Source of the DNA: Thermoplasmatales archaeon UBA509
Lineage (GTDB): Archaea; Thermoplasmatota; Thermoplasmata; Thermoplasmatales; Thermoplasmataceae
DNA: 64,000 nucleotides
Direction: 5' to 3'
Assembly (NCBI GenBank): GCA_002498845.1
Contig: DAJC01000027.1
Coordinates: 40,835 to 104,834, forward strand
Positions 17,824-27,241 of this stretch are shown here, in pieces. The notes beneath the pieces are model-generated. The model saw only the letters and a list, made by a program, of their open reading frames with translations, searched no databases and had not been told where the DNA came from. The translations under genes and the position numbers were made by a program. Every line of letters starts with the position of its first letter. Position 1 is the first letter of the stretch.

Positions 17824-18714
17824 TTACCAGGTCTGACCTGTAATCCGCTGGAACATGTCCACATAAAGCTGCGAGGTTTTCTGGATCATTTCCGGTGGCA
17901 ACGGAGGGATTTCCGGCTCCTTTTCACCCTTCTTTCTGGCGTCGTAAAGCTGTTTATGATAACCTATGCTTCTGTAGTACTGTCTCACGGATTCCTTGCT
18001 CAATTCAATGACCTCTCCGGAATTGTACTTTTCGAGGTCCCAGAATCTGTCCTCATCTGCAGTTCCAAAGGTGTCGATTATGACCGGCTGCCTTCCAGGG
18101 CCGAAAGCAAACTCCTTCTTTCCGTCGGCGTGTATGAGACCCCTGCTGAGAACCTGTTTGTTGAGGCGCCTGTCTATCTTCAGGATGGTCTCCCTGATGT
18201 TGTTGATCTCTGTTCCGGTCATGCCTCCAATTTCTATGGCCTCACCCCTTGTCAGGACGCGATCAAATTTCTCATATTTTGTGGTAACCTCAAAGAATGG
18301 GTCATCCAGCTCCTCGCCGTATTTTGGCATGTGGTTAAGGCCCACATCGTCAGGTTTCAGCGTGCCCTCATTAAGGCGATCGAACAGGGAACCGGCCACA
18401 TAATAGCGCATTATGAATTCAAGAGGAATGACATACTCAATTTCGTACGGGCTTCCTTTACCTTCGGGAACAAAGAATTTCTTGACTCTCATCTCGTTCG
18501 GTGCCGGAGTATCAATGAAGTGCGTCTCAACTCTTGCAGATTCCTTTGCCATCTTGAACCAGTAAGCAGAGGTCCTGCACAGTGATTCTCCCTTATGGGG
18601 AATCAGGCTTGGAATCATCTTGTCAAAAACGGATATCTTATCCGTGAATCTGAAGAGCAGGGTTTCTCCCTCATCGTACACTTCCTTGACCTTACCGGTC
18701 CGTATCAACTGCAT
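17824..18714 (-). CDS. purC: Phosphoribosylaminoimidazole-succinocarboxamide synthase (SAICAR synthetase)
   Basis: Joins CAIR with aspartate using ATP to give SAICAR in purine synthesis. The 296-residue protein starts with GKVKEVYDEG and RFTDKISVFD, the nucleotide-binding hallmarks of the SAICAR synthetase fold, and has LIPHKGESL, FVPEGKGSPYEIE-like substrate loops and ADGKKEFAFG near residue 195. Length is in the longer archaeal range. The next enzyme of the pathway, PurB, is encoded at 2-3.5 kb. An ATTAATATC box 26 bases upstream supports a leaderless start. Confidence 0.96.
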   Translation of the reverse strand: MQLIRTGKVKEVYDEGETLLFRFTDKISVFDKMIPSLIPHKGESLCRTSAYWFKMAKESARVETHFIDTPAPNEMRVKKFFVPEGKGSPYEIEYVIPLEFIMRYYVAGSLFDRLNEGTLKPDDVGLNHMPKYGEELDDPFFEVTTKYEKFDRVLTRGEAIEIGGMTGTEINNIRETILKIDRRLNKQVLSRGLIHADGKKEFAFGPGRQPVIIDTFGTADEDRFWDLEKYNSGEVIELSKESVRQYYRSIGYHKQLYDARKKGEKEPEIPPLPPEMIQKTSQLYVDMFQRITGQTW

Positions 18715-18864
18715 GAGTGTCGTTAGCTCACAATGATATTAATGCTTTTTTCATTATTTATCGGGCAGGCACGTTGTAACTTCCAGGAGCATTCCCGAGA
18801 TGAAATATTATGCTTCTGCCAACAGTCTGCTAAATATACGCGCTGTAAATCATGGTAAGAAACA

Positions 18865-20070
18865 ATGAGAAGCAGGATGACAGTTTTCCTTGACCATGTC
18901 AGGCACGACGCTGCATTCAGGGAAAAAATGAATGAGAGGATATCCATTGTTATGGATCTCATCAGGGAAGGGAGAGACAGGACATCCATTGGAAGGATAC
19001 TGAAGATACCGCAGGGCGATCTTGAAATCATCTTTGAGATTGCAAAGGCAAGGATCAAGGTTTCTCACAAATTTTCGCTCTATGAAAAGGTGTGGCTGGA
19101 CCAGTACCTGTCAAGTTTCTCAACTCCGGAGGTGGTCTGCAATTACAGGGCAGGCAGAATATCCGGCATGAAACTCATGGACATAGGGTCGGGCAGCGGC
19201 ATACAGACTGCCATAATGTCGCGGTCCAACCTGTCCACAGTGGGCATTGAGTCTGACGCTGACCGCTATATGATGTCCCTGCTGAATGGTGATGTCTACA
19301 GTGGCAGAAATTTAAGATTCATTCATGGAGACGGTATCAGGGCACTTGAAGCTGGTAAAATCACTGATGATACTGTGGTTTTCAGCGATCCGGCCAGACC
19401 ATCAGGTGCGTCAGAGCGCAGGCTGGGCGATCTCACTCCACCTCCAGATGCCGTCATTTCAGCGGTTAGAGGGAGGACAGCAAATCTTATTTTTGATCTT
19501 CCTCCACAGATGAAATGGAACAACATTACAATACCGGGTGAAAAGGAATACATTTCTGTGGAAGGATCTCTGAACCGCCTGACCCTGTATACGGGGGAGA
19601 TTTCAAACTCCCAGGTTTCTGCCGTGGTTCTTCCCCGGGGTATAAGGATCAGCGGAACTCCCGAGGACAATCCCCCAGTGTCCGGGTCATGCGAGGATGA
19701 TTATCTGTACTCATTTGATCCTGCCGTCATAAGAGCAAAACTGGTGCGAAAGGTTATTGCAGAGACCGGAATAAGCCCGGTGGCATCCGATAAGAGGAGA
19801 TATCTGGCATGCGCTTCAAGAATAATTGACAGGTTTCCGGGAGAGATATACGAGGTTCTCTTCACTTCAAGCTCTCAGGACATAGGGTCAGATCTACGCG
19901 CAGCGGATGCAGGCAGGGTTTTTCTGAGATACGGCGTACAGGATGGAAGTTATTATGAGGCAAGAGACTCATTATCGGCTGGTCTTAGTGGCGGCAGGGA
20001 CATATACCTCTTCAGGATCGGAGAAAAAACCGTTGGAGCCGTAAAAATAGCTGTGAAAGATGGTGCTTGA
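18865..20070 (+). CDS. Class I SAM-dependent methyltransferase with THUMP-like C-terminus
   Basis: A 401-residue protein. An N-terminal helical domain (1-95) precedes a Rossmann methyltransferase core with MDIGSGSGIQT near residue 107 as SAM motif I, an acidic residue in VGIESDADR, and SDPARPSG around residue 173, the DPAR-type motif IV of a family whose C-terminus carries a THUMP-like domain. The C-terminal portion (about 290-390) is consistent with that domain. These proteins are thought to methylate RNA, perhaps tRNA, but the target is unassigned. A CTAAATATAC box lies about 30 bases upstream. Confidence 0.75.
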   Translation: MRSRMTVFLDHVRHDAAFREKMNERISIVMDLIREGRDRTSIGRILKIPQGDLEIIFEIAKARIKVSHKFSLYEKVWLDQYLSSFSTPEVVCNYRAGRISGMKLMDIGSGSGIQTAIMSRSNLSTVGIESDADRYMMSLLNGDVYSGRNLRFIHGDGIRALEAGKITDDTVVFSDPARPSGASERRLGDLTPPPDAVISAVRGRTANLIFDLPPQMKWNNITIPGEKEYISVEGSLNRLTLYTGEISNSQVSAVVLPRGIRISGTPEDNPPVSGSCEDDYLYSFDPAVIRAKLVRKVIAETGISPVASDKRRYLACASRIIDRFPGEIYEVLFTSSSQDIGSDLRAADAGRVFLRYGVQDGSYYEARDSLSAGLSGGRDIYLFRIGEKTVGAVKIAVKDGA

Positions 20071-20173
20071 GACCGGGAATACCTTGGGGAACCCTGAGGC
20101 TGAGGCAGACAAAATATTCTCAAAATTTTTATCAATATTTTTATAAGTTATGGGGCTCTTAAGAGTGAATTCG

Positions 20174-20752
20174 ATGATAGAACTAAATGCAAAGGCTAAA
20201 CTGCCAACCATGGCAGGTATGTTTGACATCTACACATTCAGCTCAGATGACAGGAAGGATCACGCGGTCCTGGTGAGGGGTGACGTGATGAACCGCCAGG
20301 ACATACCGGTGAGAATACATTCGGAATGCCTCACTGGCGATGTTCTGGGTTCTAGAAGGTGTGACTGCAGGGATCAGCTTATCCGTTCCCTTGTCTACCT
20401 TGGAAGAGTTGAGGCTGGCATGCTCATATACCTCAGACAGGAAGGGCGGGGCATCGGTCTCCTGAACAAAATCAAGGCCTATAGCCTTCAGGATGAGGGT
20501 TATGACACTGTGGAGGCTAATCTTATGCTTGGCCTCCCGGTGGACAAGAGAGATTACTCTTTTGCAGTGGACGTACTGAAATATTTCCGTATCAACACAA
20601 TAAAACTCATGACCAACAATCCTGCCAAGATGGATTTCCTGACACACAACGGCATAACAATATCTGAGAGGATCCCCATAAAGAGCGAGCCGACGCCCTA
20701 TGATGAATTCTATCTTACCACCAAGAAGGTCAGGATGGGTCACCAGCTCTGA
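20174..20752 (+). CDS. ribA: GTP cyclohydrolase II
   Basis: Opens the imidazole ring of GTP to give the pyrimidine precursor of riboflavin. The 192-residue protein has the zinc site [17 protein letters not shown] near residue 45, the RQEGRGIGL loop near 86 and the MTNNPAKMD segment near 148, all standard for RibA. It is the single-domain form without a DHBP synthase fusion. The ATG at 20174 follows a TTTTTATAAG box by about 30 bases; an in-frame GTG at 20165 is the alternative. No other riboflavin gene is visible nearby. Confidence 0.94.
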   Translation: MIELNAKAKLPTMAGMFDIYTFSSDDRKDHAVLVRGDVMNRQDIPVRIHSECLTGDVLGSRRCDCRDQLIRSLVYLGRVEAGMLIYLRQEGRGIGLLNKIKAYSLQDEGYDTVEANLMLGLPVDKRDYSFAVDVLKYFRINTIKLMTNNPAKMDFLTHNGITISERIPIKSEPTPYDEFYLTTKKVRMGHQL

Positions 20753-20941
20753 AATCCAGATCCTGGCACTTCATGCAGTAAGGATCAGTCTCTATTATGG
20801 GGGGTTGTCCTCTACAGGTAAAACTTTTGATTCACAATCTTTTAAGCAAGAAAGCTCCTCCGTTCTTCAGAGAGGAGAGGATGTCAGCAGGTGGAATCAA
20901 CTGCTTCATGAACATCATCACTGGAATGGCTCCCGGTCTTG

Positions 20942-20949
20942 TTTAAATA
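20942..20949 (+). promoter_or_regulatory. Box A of the glucose dehydrogenase gene
   Basis: TTTAAATA centred about 25 bases before the ATG at 20971, consistent with a leaderless transcript starting at the initiation codon. Confidence 0.55.
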
Positions 20950-20970
20950 CATTTCAGGGATAACTTTATC

Positions 20971-22056
20971 ATGATAATCAGATCCATCGTTACCGACGCT
21001 CCGCAGGGCGGAGTGCAGATAGAATCCCGGGATGTGGATTACAGCGACTTTCCAGTAATTCTCAAGCCCATATTGACAGGGATATGTGGCACAGACAGGG
21101 GCATTGTGAACGGAGCACTGCCATTCGCATATAACCCGCATGGCGAAAACAGGCTCATACTTGGTCATGAAAGCCTGAGCATGGTGATATCCGCAGAACC
21201 AAATCAGTACAATATAAAGGCTGGCGACATCGTTGTACCAATGGTAAGAAGGCCAGGGAAATGTCTGAACTGCCTTGTGGGAAGATCCGACAACTGCTCT
21301 GATGGCCAGAAACATGAGGCTGGCGTCACGGGGCTTCACGGTTTCATGCGCGATGAGTTCGGGGATTTTCCGGAATATCTCGTCAGGGTTCCAGGCAACA
21401 GGAAGGATGATCTTGCAGTCCTGACTGAGCCGGTAAAGAACGTTGAGAAGGTTTTCGAAGTACTTGACATCATATCCCGCAGATCCATATTCACAGATTC
21501 ATCAGGGGCCTACGATGGAAAGAGGGCAGTTGTAATAGGGACAGGCAGTGAGGGTTTCCTCTTCGCGCTTAAGTCAATGGACTATGGTTTCAGCACAGGC
21601 ATAACAAACAGGCATTCGCTTGACAATACAAAAGCAAAGCTTGTTGAAGACACAGGAATGAGTTTCTACGATTACGCCCGAACAGGTATCAGGGAGGAGA
21701 ATGGCATTGATCTGCTAATTGACACAAGTGGTGATCCCGGAACAGTTTTTCGTTTTCTGAGAAAGATGAACAACAATGGCATCGTGGTGCTGTTTGGCAC
21801 CAATGGGAAAGCAGGACCAGCACCGGTGGATGGAGAAATTCTTGGAAGCATCGTTGAAAAGAACCTCAATATCGTAGGTTCAGTGGACGGGGCGAGGATT
21901 CACTATGAGAGGGCTCTTCAGGACATATACCAGTGGAAGGCACACTATGGCAAAGCCATGGAAACCATGATAACTGCAAGAGTCAGCCCCGATGACACGG
22001 GAATATTCTTGAAGAAACCGGCTGACGAGATCAAGACTGTAATTTCATGGGAGTGA
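20971..22056 (+). CDS. gdh: Glucose 1-dehydrogenase (zinc-dependent MDR family)
   Basis: Oxidises glucose (often also galactose) to the lactone with NADP(+) or NAD(+), the first step of the archaeal non-phosphorylative Entner-Doudoroff pathway. The 361-residue medium-chain dehydrogenase keeps the Thermoplasma-type blocks: GICGTDRG with the catalytic zinc Cys, LGHE with the zinc His, VRRPGKCLNC of the structural lobe, and KHEAGVTGLHGFMRD. The nucleotide loop GTGSEG is near residue 183 and LLFGTNGK near 271 is conserved. Followed 4 bases later by folD, so the two probably share a transcript. A DapA-family aldolase at 50.6 kb may be a later pathway step. Confidence 0.93.
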   Translation: MIIRSIVTDAPQGGVQIESRDVDYSDFPVILKPILTGICGTDRGIVNGALPFAYNPHGENRLILGHESLSMVISAEPNQYNIKAGDIVVPMVRRPGKCLNCLVGRSDNCSDGQKHEAGVTGLHGFMRDEFGDFPEYLVRVPGNRKDDLAVLTEPVKNVEKVFEVLDIISRRSIFTDSSGAYDGKRAVVIGTGSEGFLFALKSMDYGFSTGITNRHSLDNTKAKLVEDTGMSFYDYARTGIREENGIDLLIDTSGDPGTVFRFLRKMNNNGIVVLFGTNGKAGPAPVDGEILGSIVEKNLNIVGSVDGARIHYERALQDIYQWKAHYGKAMETMITARVSPDDTGIFLKKPADEIKTVISWE

Positions 22057-22060
22057 TAAT

Positions 22061-22900
22061 GTGGCTGCAATTGTATACGAGGGCAGAACCATCTCAGACA
22101 GCATAGCCGAAAGGATCAGGAATGAGATAGGAAATCAGGGCAATCCTCCTAAACTGTCGGTGATACGAATTGGAAAAGATGCAGCATCTTCTTCATATTT
22201 CAGGGCAAAGATAAGGAAGGGGCATGATCTGGGAATAGAGGTTGATGCGCACTCTCTTCCTCCGGAGACATCGGCAAAGGAAGCTGCAGATCTCATGGAT
22301 TCCCTTGCGGCTGATCCTGAGGTGGATGGAATCATACTTGAAAATGAGGTTCCGGAACATCTCAGTTACGTGGAACTCGCCAACAGGATACCCTTCTGGA
22401 AGGATGTTGACGGAGCCACATATGCAAGCCTTGGCAGGCTTATGTCCGGAGCACCGTGCCTGGCACCGGCAACTCCACTTGCTGTGATGGAATTCATGAG
22501 GGCCATGCAGGTTCCGCAGGGTTCATCCGTAGCCATAATAAACAGGACAATAACCGTGGGAAAACCGCTTTCAATGCTCATGCTATCATCAAATTACACT
22601 CCATTCATCCTGCACAGCCGATCCCTGAAAATCCATGAAATCACACGATCGTGCAACGTTATAGTTGTGGCTGCAGGACATCCCGGATTTCTGACTCCAG
22701 AATACGTCACGGAAAGCACATCAGTCATAGACGTTGGAATAAACTCCAAGGACGGGCAGATAACCGGAGATGCGGATTTCGAAAAGCTTTCGCCAATTGT
22801 AAGAGCCATAACGCCCGTTCCAGGAGGTGTGGGTGCGGTTACTTCCACCATGGTATTCTCCAATCTCATGGCTGCCAGAAAATTGAAACCCGGGAAATGA
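22061..22900 (+). CDS. folD: Methylenetetrahydrofolate dehydrogenase / cyclohydrolase
   Basis: Bifunctional enzyme that interconverts methylene-, methenyl- and formyl-tetrahydrofolate. The 279-residue protein has the substrate block SSYFRAKIRKG with the catalytic Tyr and Lys near 47-56, the NADP loop VAIINRTITVGKPLSMLM near 157, and the PVPGGVGAVTSTM signature near 253. It starts with GTG at 22061, four bases after the glucose dehydrogenase stop and downstream of GGGAGTGAT; the nearby ATG at 22059 is out of frame. Cotranscription with glucose dehydrogenase is likely but has no obvious metabolic logic. Confidence 0.95.
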   Translation: MAAIVYEGRTISDSIAERIRNEIGNQGNPPKLSVIRIGKDAASSSYFRAKIRKGHDLGIEVDAHSLPPETSAKEAADLMDSLAADPEVDGIILENEVPEHLSYVELANRIPFWKDVDGATYASLGRLMSGAPCLAPATPLAVMEFMRAMQVPQGSSVAIINRTITVGKPLSMLMLSSNYTPFILHSRSLKIHEITRSCNVIVVAAGHPGFLTPEYVTESTSVIDVGINSKDGQITGDADFEKLSPIVRAITPVPGGVGAVTSTMVFSNLMAARKLKPGK

Positions 22901-22966
22901 AGGCGAACTCTTCGATTTCGCCAGACACTGTAAATATTTATTTATGCACCGCTGATAAAGATCAGA

Positions 22967-23698
22967 ATGTACAGTTTTAAGCCTCAGGAACAGTCAGCGT
23001 TAATCACTGGTTTTCTCCGGGATCAGCTTTCAGGCCATAAGGCTATCATTGGCGTGAGCGGGGGCGTGGACAGTGCGCTTGTGCTCGCACTCCTTTCAAG
23101 AGCCATACCTGCAGAGAGGATTGTGGCAGTTCATCTCCCGGAAACAGGAAAGCAGAGTGCTGATTACAATGATGTCATGGAGCTATCAAGGGCAACAGGT
23201 GTCCCTGTGGAGATGAAACCAATATCCGGAATTGCAGAATCATTCTTTAAAAGTCTGAGTGTCACAGACACCAGGGCTGCAGGGAATATCAAGTCCCGGA
23301 TTCGCATGGTCATACTCTATTACCTTGCAAACATCAATGACGGCCTGGTCATAGGAACAACAAACAGGACCGAGTACATAACGGGGTACTACACAAAATA
23401 CGGAGACGGTGCCTGTGATGTCGAACCAATCATGCACCTGCTGAAATTCCAGGTCAGGGAGATGGCAAAATTCCTGTGTGTACCAGAAAGCATAATAATG
23501 AAAAAACCAAGTGCTGGACTATGGGAGAACCAGACTGACGAGGATGAGATGGGAATGAGTTATGACGAAATGGATGAAGCCATAATTCGCCTATTTGACA
23601 GGAAGGAACCTCCGTCCGGAGAAAATGACAGGAAGATAATGGATATGTACGGCAGGAGCCAGCACAAGAGGAGGATGCCAGCATCGTTGCTGAGCTGA
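22967..23698 (+). CDS. nadE: NH3-dependent NAD(+) synthetase
   Basis: Amidates nicotinic acid adenine dinucleotide to NAD(+) with ATP and ammonia. The 243-residue enzyme shows the PP-loop GVSGGVDSAL (SGGVDS at 31-36), the GTTNRTEYITGYYTKYGDGACD block near residue 125 and KPSAGLWENQTDEDEMG near 180. It lacks a glutaminase domain, so free ammonia is the nitrogen source. A TTTATTTATG box lies about 26 bases upstream. Nine bases after its stop begins the CPA1 antiporter, probably in the same transcript. Confidence 0.96.
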   Translation: MYSFKPQEQSALITGFLRDQLSGHKAIIGVSGGVDSALVLALLSRAIPAERIVAVHLPETGKQSADYNDVMELSRATGVPVEMKPISGIAESFFKSLSVTDTRAAGNIKSRIRMVILYYLANINDGLVIGTTNRTEYITGYYTKYGDGACDVEPIMHLLKFQVREMAKFLCVPESIIMKKPSAGLWENQTDEDEMGMSYDEMDEAIIRLFDRKEPPSGENDRKIMDMYGRSQHKRRMPASLLS

Positions 23699-23707
23699 GA
23701 GGCACCA

Positions 23708-24997
23708 ATGATATCGGCGTTCGAGGCACAGTATTATCAGATAAGTCTTATCCTTATACTTGCAGCCTTCGCCATACCAATATCAAGGAAAGCAGCAATT
23801 GCTGATATACCAATACTCATAATTCTTGGGATAATATTCGGGCCTGTTCTTGAGATCATAAACCACACCTTTGCCTCAAACTTCCTCACCCAGTTCGGGG
23901 AGATAGGAATTGGTCTTCTCGGCATAATGATCATCCTGTATTACGAAAGCCATCACATGAATTTCAGGGTCATACGGAGGCACTTTTTCAAGATAGCATC
24001 GCTGGATACCATTGGGGTCATCATCACCGCTCTGGTGGCCGGGTCAATCTTCTCCCTTATCTTCAGGGCACCGTTTTCAATAGGTTTCCTGTTCGGAGCA
24101 ATAATATCTCCTACAGATCCTGCAACGCTGATTCCACTGTTCAAGAGAATAAACATCAAGGACGATGTCTCCGGGACTCTTGTCGGCGAGAGCCTTTTCA
24201 ATGATCCCATCGGTATAATCCTGGTTTCTGTCGCAATACTTCTCATTGCTCCAAACTCAACCTACATATCTTCCTTCTCCGGCATAGTGACAAGACTTGG
24301 CTTTGCCTTTGGTTCCGTGGTATATTTCATCATACAGATCGCAATACCGTCGCTTATAGGCATATTCGTAGGTTTCACAGTCATCATCCTGAATCGGTTC
24401 CTGAATTTTGAAAACCTCATAGTTGGACTCCTGCTGGGCATAGTGATCCTGGAATTCACAATAATGGAGGCTGTGGGAATAACGCCGTTCCCTGCAATTA
24501 TCGCAACCGGGGCAATAGTGGGCAACTTTTCTGACAAGAGCATATTCTGGAGCAGGGAAGAGAGTTTCCAGGAAAACCTGTCATTCCTGGCACAGGCAGT
24601 GATATTCCTGAGCCTCGGGAGCATGCTCACACGGCTGGAGATAGAGCAGTATGCCCTGATCGGAATTGCCATGTCACTTCTGGTTATATTTGTGGCACGG
24701 CCCCTTGCTGTGTTCGGGTCCCTCTCATTCTTTCCAAAGAAGCGCAGTCGATCCGCTGTGGACAGAAGGACCATGGGTTTCTACTCCCTTGTGGGCCCAA
24801 GAGGAGTGGTATCAGTGGTAATGTCAACAGTCCCCTATACAATAGGTGTTACAACAGGCAACCCACTCCTCCTTCACTATGGTACAATAATAGCGGTGGT
24901 TGTGTCGTTTGTGGTGCTCTTCTCCATAATAATACAGACAGTTTATATTCCCATTGTGGCAAAAAAGCTTCTCAAGCCACCTCAGAATGGCTCCTAA
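23708..24997 (+). CDS. Na+/H+ antiporter, CPA1 (NhaP) family
   Basis: A 429-residue membrane protein with about 12 hydrophobic segments spread along its length. The CPA1 signatures are visible: SPTDPATLIPLF near residue 137 and GESLFNDPIGI near residue 162, which contains the ND ion-binding pair. It exchanges monovalent cations for protons and would serve pH homeostasis, relevant for an acidophile. The last stop (TAA) interlocks with the convergent ATPase stop in a CTAA arrangement (24994-24997). A different antiporter of the CPA2 family is encoded at 37.7 kb. Confidence 0.92.
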   Translation: MISAFEAQYYQISLILILAAFAIPISRKAAIADIPILIILGIIFGPVLEIINHTFASNFLTQFGEIGIGLLGIMIILYYESHHMNFRVIRRHFFKIASLDTIGVIITALVAGSIFSLIFRAPFSIGFLFGAIISPTDPATLIPLFKRINIKDDVSGTLVGESLFNDPIGIILVSVAILLIAPNSTYISSFSGIVTRLGFAFGSVVYFIIQIAIPSLIGIFVGFTVIILNRFLNFENLIVGLLLGIVILEFTIMEAVGITPFPAIIATGAIVGNFSDKSIFWSREESFQENLSFLAQAVIFLSLGSMLTRLEIEQYALIGIAMSLLVIFVARPLAVFGSLSFFPKKRSRSAVDRRTMGFYSLVGPRGVVSVVMSTVPYTIGVTTGNPLLLHYGTIIAVVVSFVVLFSIIIQTVYIPIVAKKLLKPPQNGS

Positions 24998-26415
24998 AGC
25001 CCGAGTATCTTCAGTGCCCTTGTCGGATCCCTGGAATACAGGGAGAAGAACTCGAAAACCTGATGGAATCCTGAAATGCCCATCTCCGACATCTTCTGCA
25101 GAACAGCCTTTCTAAGCATCATATTCTGCATAAGAGACTTCTCTTCAGTGCCTTCCCTGGCGGAAATACGCCTGAACACGTAGCTGTAACCCGAGTATGT
25201 GTATCTGCCCTTCTCGAACCTGAATATTGAGTTGGTCACTATATCGCCGCTTCCGGAATCTATCCCGACAATCTCTGCGACCTCCCCCACGTATCTCTTG
25301 AGCCTGCCATTTTCAATTCCGGTCTTCAGAACTATGATGGTATCCAGTGACGCGGTGAGGTTTCGTGGAATGCTTATTGGTTTTGATTCCAGCCTGTGGA
25401 TGAATGTGGAAACATCATCAGCATGGAATGTTCCCATTCCGAAGCGCCCTGCAGACATTGCCTGGAAAACCGTGAAGGTTTCATGTCCCCTCACCTCACC
25501 CAGAATTATATAATTGGGCCTGTGCCTGAGAGATGATTCAAGCAGGTCGAACATGCTTATCTCACTGGATTTCCCGCTCTGGTTTTCATCTGTTCCGGGA
25601 GTAACACGGGTCACGGCAGCTATCCAGTTCTGATGCGCAAGGTTGATCTCCCTGGTATCCTCAATGGTCACTATCTTTCTGTCCGGAGGTATGAAGGAGA
25701 GAACCGCGTTGAGGAAAGTGGTTTTGCCGCTTGCTGTGCCTCCCACTATCATTATGTTTGCACCACTTTCGATGATTGTCCACAGGTATGCCATTACGGC
25801 GTTGTCAGCAGTGCCGGTATCCATGAGATCAACAGGGCTCATGGGTGTTTCCCTGAATCTCCTTATGGAAAATGTTGGGCCCCTGGATGTGATATACCTT
25901 CCAATGGAAGCCTGAAGTCTTGATCCGTCGGGCAGTGTAGCCTCCATTATTGGCGAAGATGCGGAAATCTGCTTGCCCCCGAACTGGGAGAGTCTTCTCA
26001 CATAGGAGTTCAGCTCCTCCTCGTTGCTGAACACTATGCTGGTGGGGATGTAACCGTACTCCCTGATGAAAACATATACCGGAATGCCAGGACCATCGCA
26101 TGAAATATCCTCAATTCTCGGGTCATGCATCAGCGGTTCAACTATCTGTAAACCTATGGCATATCTGCTCACATAGTAAAGCAGTGCGCGCAGGGGCCGG
26201 TTTCCATGGTTATGTGCCTCAATATACTGTTCAACAGTCTCTGTACCGGGATTGTCCAGGTACGCTGATCGGATCCTGTCGACCTCCTTCATTATATCAT
26301 CACTGGGAGTTCTTTCAATGATCCTGTAGCTCACCTTTCCATCATTATCTCTGGCTATACGGACCTCAGCAACTCCCCCTTCAATGTCGTATTTTTCCAG
26401 CACTTCATGATCCAT
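24994..26415 (-). CDS. Type II/IV secretion (pilus assembly) ATPase, copy 2
   Basis: A 473-residue GspE/TadA-type hexameric ATPase of the archaeal pilus/secretion family. The N-terminal domain includes the family block IEDISCDGPGIPVYVF near residue 101, followed by Walker A GGTASGKT at 225-232, Asp box IEDTREINLAHQNW and Walker B YIILGEVRG at 302-310, with a His box further on. It is the last gene of a four-gene operon and starts one base after the stop of the preceding TadC-like gene (TGAAATG). It is clearly paralogous to the first ATPase of the operon (28149-29633). Confidence 0.93.
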   Translation of the reverse strand: MDHEVLEKYDIEGGVAEVRIARDNDGKVSYRIIERTPSDDIMKEVDRIRSAYLDNPGTETVEQYIEAHNHGNRPLRALLYYVSRYAIGLQIVEPLMHDPRIEDISCDGPGIPVYVFIREYGYIPTSIVFSNEEELNSYVRRLSQFGGKQISASSPIMEATLPDGSRLQASIGRYITSRGPTFSIRRFRETPMSPVDLMDTGTADNAVMAYLWTIIESGANIMIVGGTASGKTTFLNAVLSFIPPDRKIVTIEDTREINLAHQNWIAAVTRVTPGTDENQSGKSSEISMFDLLESSLRHRPNYIILGEVRGHETFTVFQAMSAGRFGMGTFHADDVSTFIHRLESKPISIPRNLTASLDTIIVLKTGIENGRLKRYVGEVAEIVGIDSGSGDIVTNSIFRFEKGRYTYSGYSYVFRRISAREGTEEKSLMQNMMLRKAVLQKMSEMGISGFHQVFEFFSLYSRDPTRALKILGL

Positions 26416-26416
26416 T

Positions 26417-27241
26417 TCAGATCACTCCGGCTACTGCAAGCACAAGTGATGAAATGAGCAGCATTGATCCCATTTCAAGAAATCCGGATGACGGGTTCCT
26501 GTTCTTCACCATTCCGATGATTGCTCCGATGCCGGCGGCTTCCACATAAATGCCTATATCAAATATTCTTTCCAGAACCGTTGCCCCGGTAGAATGAAAA
26601 GCAAATGCTCCGGTGCTGCTGAGCTTTATGGCATGGAAAAACTGAAGATCAATGATAAGAATGACTATGAAGAACACAGCGAAGGAGACCATGAGGATCA
26701 GGTTATAGTTCCTCATCTCAGCAACGCGCTCCTCCCTCAGAAGCTGAAGCTGGGATGTGAAATTTGAAATGAGGCTTATGACGTCCGCAGTGTTGCTTCC
26801 GGATTCGCCGGCCTTACGCAGTATCACACCAATCCTCTGCAGGTCCATGATTCCTATTGACTGGCCGAAGTTCTCCATGGCTTCTTCCACAGGTTCTCCT
26901 CCTTTCACCTTTCTTGCCAGATCCTTAATCTCGGGACTGAGGGATCCATAATCGTTTGCTGAAACCCTGACAACTGCGTCCGAAAGGGGAACCCCGTACA
27001 TGGTGTAGTCAGACAGGTCCCTGAGGAATTCAGGCAGGTTCTTCCTGGCGCTATCTATCTGCGAGAGCCTCATTTTCCTCAGAACTCCTGCAGGGATGAG
27101 CACAATCGATGCTGCAAATGGTATGGAGAAGATCAGGATGCTGTCATTTCTTCCCATGCGTAGGGAGATCACAGTGACCAATGCAGCTATCAGGAACGCA
27201 ACTGATATTGACACCACTGATATGGCAGTTTCTCTTCTCAT
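26417..27241 (-). CDS. Type II secretion system F-domain membrane protein (TadC-like), copy 2
   Basis: A 274-residue platform protein. Two N-terminal hydrophobic segments (about 8-26 and 34-52) are followed by a cytoplasmic GspF-type helical domain with LPEFLRDLSDYTMYGVPLSDAV and LARKVKGGEPVEEAMENFG near residues 85-150, then further membrane segments near the C-terminus. It would anchor the ATPase and the pilin fibre in the membrane. Its ATG overlaps the preceding gene's stop by four bases (ATGA), so the two F-domain proteins are probably made in equal amounts as a heteromer. Confidence 0.88.
   Translation of the reverse strand: MRRETAISVVSISVAFLIAALVTVISLRMGRNDSILIFSIPFAASIVLIPAGVLRKMRLSQIDSARKNLPEFLRDLSDYTMYGVPLSDAVVRVSANDYGSLSPEIKDLARKVKGGEPVEEAMENFGQSIGIMDLQRIGVILRKAGESGSNTADVISLISNFTSQLQLLREERVAEMRNYNLILMVSFAVFFIVILIIDLQFFHAIKLSSTGAFAFHSTGATVLERIFDIGIYVEAAGIGAIIGMVKNRNPSSGFLEMGSMLLISSLVLAVAGVI

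Noticed and set aside
20753-20970. Possible small gene between ribA and glucose dehydrogenase
   Set aside because: A plus-strand frame here runs out of ribA, and shows no motif; the stretch looks like a promoter region with nothing else.
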